A program made the translations under genes and the position numbers. Positions 61,999 to 64,000 of a stretch of 64,000 nucleotides of DNA are shown piece by piece (positions within the stretch are counted from its first letter, which is position 1; each line of letters begins with the position of its first letter). This DNA comes from Pyxidicoccus parkwaysis (GTDB taxonomy: Bacteria; Myxococcota; Myxococcia; Myxococcales; Myxococcaceae): NCBI RefSeq assembly GCF_017301735.1, contig NZ_CP071090.1, forward strand, positions 2,284,001-2,348,000. The letters run 5' to 3'. Under the pieces are notes generated by a model, which searched no databases, was not told the origin of the DNA, and saw nothing but the letters and a program-made list of their open reading frames with translations.

Positions 61999-62880
61999 TC
62001 ACGGCACGCAGGCTCCCACGCCGGGGTTGCCGCTGATGTCGCGGCAGGTGCCGGTGGCGCACGCGGGCGTCCCTCCCACCTTGCACAGCGGACGGCAGGT
62101 GAGGCCGCCGCCCGCATTCACGCAGCTGCTGCCCGGGGCGCACTGGTTGCTGAAGTCGCACGACTCGCCCTCGCGACGCGTGCCGCTGCCCGCGCATACC
62201 GGGCCGGACGTGGACGGGTAGCAGCTCAGCGGCGACGTGCAGTCCTTCCCGAAGGGGTCGCACCGCGCCGAGGGCGGGCCGCACACCAGCGGCAGCTCCG
62301 ACGTGCCCTCCAGCCGCAGCACCGTGTTGCACTCGCCGGAGCCGCCGCACGTGGGCGTGGCGTGGCACAGCTTCCGGCAGGAGAAGACGGTGCCGCCGTC
62401 CTCCTGGCGCGCGTCCTTGCAGAACAGGCCCGCCTCGCACGTGTCGTACGCGGGGCCTCCGTCCGTGGGCGCCAGCGTGCACGGCGCGCCTTCCTCCGCC
62501 GCGCCCGCCTCCACGCACCTTCGACGCGTAGCCCCGGCCTCCGTCACGTAGGTGCACCGCTGGCCCTGCGCGCAGTTCTGGAGGACGGCGTCGCACTCGG
62601 CCGCGAAGCACCGGCTCCCCGTGCCGCCGTCCGGCAGGTCCGCGAAGAGGCAGCTCTCCCCGGCGGCGCAGCCCTCCTGCCGGGCCACGTTGCACGCGAA
62701 CTCCGAGCCCCTCCCGCCACCGTCCGTTCCCCCGTCCGTGGCCGTCCCACCATCCGGGTCCGGATGCACCCCGGCGTCGTCGCCGGAATCGGGCATCTGG
62801 CCCTTGTTATCGTCACTACACCCTGTTGCCCATAGCGCCAGGGCCAGGGTTCCAGTCAACATCACGAGGCGCGCACGCAT
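61999..62880 (-). CDS. Cys-rich lipoprotein
   Basis: 293 residues from ATG 62880 (GGGAG 6 bp upstream). Lipobox LWATGC-SDDN. A 45-residue Asp/Gly-rich linker (DSGDDAGVHPDPDGGTATDGG) is followed by about 22 Cys arranged in short modules such as C-x-A-G-E-S-C, C-A-Q-G-Q-R-C, C-E-A-G-L-F-C and C-A-P-G-S-S-C. This layout is typical of myxobacterial and related disulfide-rich surface lipoproteins of unknown role. It stands alone, convergent with the beta-helix gene. Confidence 0.88.
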   Translation of the reverse strand: MRARLVMLTGTLALALWATGCSDDNKGQMPDSGDDAGVHPDPDGGTATDGGTDGGGRGSEFACNVARQEGCAAGESCLFADLPDGGTGSRCFAAECDAVLQNCAQGQRCTYVTEAGATRRRCVEAGAAEEGAPCTLAPTDGGPAYDTCEAGLFCKDARQEDGGTVFSCRKLCHATPTCGGSGECNTVLRLEGTSELPLVCGPPSARCDPFGKDCTSPLSCYPSTSGPVCAGSGTRREGESCDFSNQCAPGSSCVNAGGGLTCRPLCKVGGTPACATGTCRDISGNPGVGACVP

Positions 62881-63000
62881 CCCAAGCTCCCGAATGAAGT
62901 ACACAGGGACTTAGCTGACTGAATTCGATAGAGGGGGCCCCCTTGAATCAGGCCTGGAAAGCAGCGGACACTTGTGGTTCGGCAACCCAGGGGGTCGCGG

Positions 63001-63372
63001 GTGCGCATGACTAGCAAGGTGGCGGATGACATGGCAGGCGGGGACTTGAGCGCATTCGCGAACCGGCGCACGGATGAACGCGTCGCGGCGCGCTTCGAGG
63101 TCCGCTTCGCGCAGGTGCAGGACGCGGCCCGTGCACTCCGGGCCTACTCGCTCAACATCTCCGCGGGCGGCCTCTGCCTGCGCACGCGCAAGGCCTACGA
63201 CGTGGGCGCGCAGGTGCGCCTGTCCATGGCGATTGAGGGCCAGGAGTTCCACCTCACCGGCATCATCGCCTGGGTGCGCGACGAGGCCGAGGCCATTGGC
63301 GTGCGCTTCACCGACATGTCCGACGAGGACCGCGCCCGGCTCCAGCGCGTGGTGGACAGCTTCAAGCGGTAG
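63001..63372 (+). CDS. PilZ domain protein (c-di-GMP receptor)
   Basis: 123 residues. PilZ signature: NRRTDERVAARFEVRF holds the R-x-x-x-R motif (residues R-T-D-E-R), and SLNISAGGLCLRT the [DN]-x-S-x-x-G motif; both c-di-GMP-binding elements are intact. The VGAQVRLSMAIEGQEFHLTGIIAWVRDEAEAIGVRF half completes the beta barrel. It has no other domain, so it should act as a c-di-GMP-dependent adaptor, e.g. in motility or exopolysaccharide control. GTG 63001 chosen (AGGGGG 6 bp upstream); ATG 63007 is also possible. Confidence 0.93.
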   Translation: MRMTSKVADDMAGGDLSAFANRRTDERVAARFEVRFAQVQDAARALRAYSLNISAGGLCLRTRKAYDVGAQVRLSMAIEGQEFHLTGIIAWVRDEAEAIGVRFTDMSDEDRARLQRVVDSFKR

Positions 63373-63417
63373 CAGCAGCAGGGACGGGGCCGCGCTGGCG
63401 GCCCCCACGCCCCACCG

Positions 63418-63918
63418 TCAGCGCCGGCCTTCCGTCTCCAGGTGGCGGAACACACCCGAGTCGATTTCGGAGAAGCCACAGGCGGCGTAGAAGCTGCGCG
63501 CCTCCGGCGTGCTCGTCATGGGCGAGACGAGCTGGAGCTGCCGCACGCTCAGCACCTTGCAGCGCTCCAGAATCTGCTTGATGAGCGCGCGGCCCACGCC
63601 GCGACGGCGCCACGGCTCCGACACCACCAGCTCGTCGATGGTGGCCACGCGGCCGCGCAGGCGCAGCTGCGGCCGGTGCGAGAAGGAAATCATCCCCACG
63701 GGCCGGTCCTGCGGGTCGCCCGCGACGAAGATTTCAATCTCCGGATGGCTCACCACCCAGTGCACGGTCTGCTGGTCCGTGCCCTGGGGATAACCCAGCT
63801 CACGGAGCAGCAACGCCATGACCTCGGCGTCGCCCCTGCGGGCGCGGCGGATGCGGAAGGCGGACGCCTCGGCGGCGCCGGTGGCGGGGCTGACGGTGCG
63901 GACGATTGGTTGGGACAA
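63418..63918 (-). CDS. GNAT family N-acetyltransferase
   Basis: 166 residues. GNAT fold: FRIRRARRGDAEVMALLLRELGYPQG, VGMISFSHRPQLRLRGRVATIDELVVSEPWRRRGVGRALIKQI (acetyl-CoA loop R-R-R-G-V-G-R-A) and LQLVSPMTSTPEARSFYAACGFSE. Small free-standing members acetylate amines, amino acids or proteins; the substrate is unknown. TTG 63918 is the only reasonable start in frame but lacks a good Shine-Dalgarno. A hairpin stands upstream at 63941-63974. Confidence 0.88.
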   Translation of the reverse strand: MSQPIVRTVSPATGAAEASAFRIRRARRGDAEVMALLLRELGYPQGTDQQTVHWVVSHPEIEIFVAGDPQDRPVGMISFSHRPQLRLRGRVATIDELVVSEPWRRRGVGRALIKQILERCKVLSVRQLQLVSPMTSTPEARSFYAACGFSEIDSGVFRHLETEGRR

Positions 63919-63940
63919 GGCAGTTCGGAGTCTAACGAAA

Positions 63941-63974
63941 GGGCCGCCGTCCCTCCAAAGAGGAACGGCGGCCC
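63941..63974. terminator. Hairpin near the window end
   Basis: A perfect 10-bp stem (GGGCCGCCGT / ACGGCGGCCC) with a 14-nt loop. Placed upstream of the GNAT gene, it probably ends a gene beyond the window on the minus strand. Confidence 0.6.
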
Positions 63975-64000
63975 GGCCCCATTTGGCGGGGTGCTTGTGG

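Overview
The window is high-GC DNA with strong G/C preference at third codon positions and dense genes on both strands. It very probably comes from a fruiting myxobacterium (Myxococcus/Corallococcus/Pyxidicoccus type). Support for this: a DUF2378 (TIGR02265, myxococcal paralogous family) protein, a zinc-ribbon Ser/Thr kinase, a PilZ protein, many Cys-anchored lipoproteins with 'DAG/DGG' linkers, and frequent GTG/TTG starts. No rRNA, tRNA, CRISPR array, IS element or phage gene was seen.

Region 1 (1-16196) is a surface-polysaccharide locus. It holds a family-2 glycosyltransferase cut by the window edge, two tandem paralogous polytopic DUF6020-type membrane proteins, a DUF2304-GT2 fusion, a GT4-GT2 two-domain glycosyltransferase, a small coiled-coil protein, a GT4 enzyme, a complete dTDP-L-rhamnose operon (rmlB-rmlD-rmlA-rmlC) and a SAM methyltransferase. 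Three of these enzymes end in the same ~30-residue tail (P-L-R-x-x-V-V-D-x-x-N-x-x-L-K-R), the most interesting protein-level pattern here.

Region 2 (16299-25121) has a zinc alcohol dehydrogenase, an AraC regulator next to an NmrA-like protein, DUF4291, and a tightly coupled operon encoding an outer-membrane PEGA/barrel protein, a periplasmic TPR protein and a membrane Ser/Thr kinase. Region 3 (25122-34863) has a YihY-family protein, a large lipoprotein with seven chitobiase-C-terminal-type repeats, an ABC-F ATPase (YbiT type) and a translationally coupled tRNA-modification pair (tgt-mnmD).

Region 4 (34864-44709) is mostly regulators facing their targets: HxlR/MFS with two matching 17-bp operator-like sites, and LysR/NmrA-like with a 16-bp palindrome. 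It also has alpha/beta hydrolases, DUF2378 and a siderophore-interacting protein. Region 5 (44889-63918) has an ADP-forming acyl-CoA synthetase-GNAT fusion, a Phd/ParE-type toxin-antitoxin pair, a Ski2-like DUF3516 helicase, phosphoenolpyruvate carboxylase, an SGNH hydrolase lipoprotein, a large surface protein, a beta-helix protein, a Cys-rich lipoprotein, PilZ and GNAT proteins.

A recurrent DNA-level oddity is that the 3' ends of three unrelated genes (mnmD, ppc, beta-helix gene) are repeated just downstream as untranslated relics. This points to repeated recombination or tandem duplication at gene ends.
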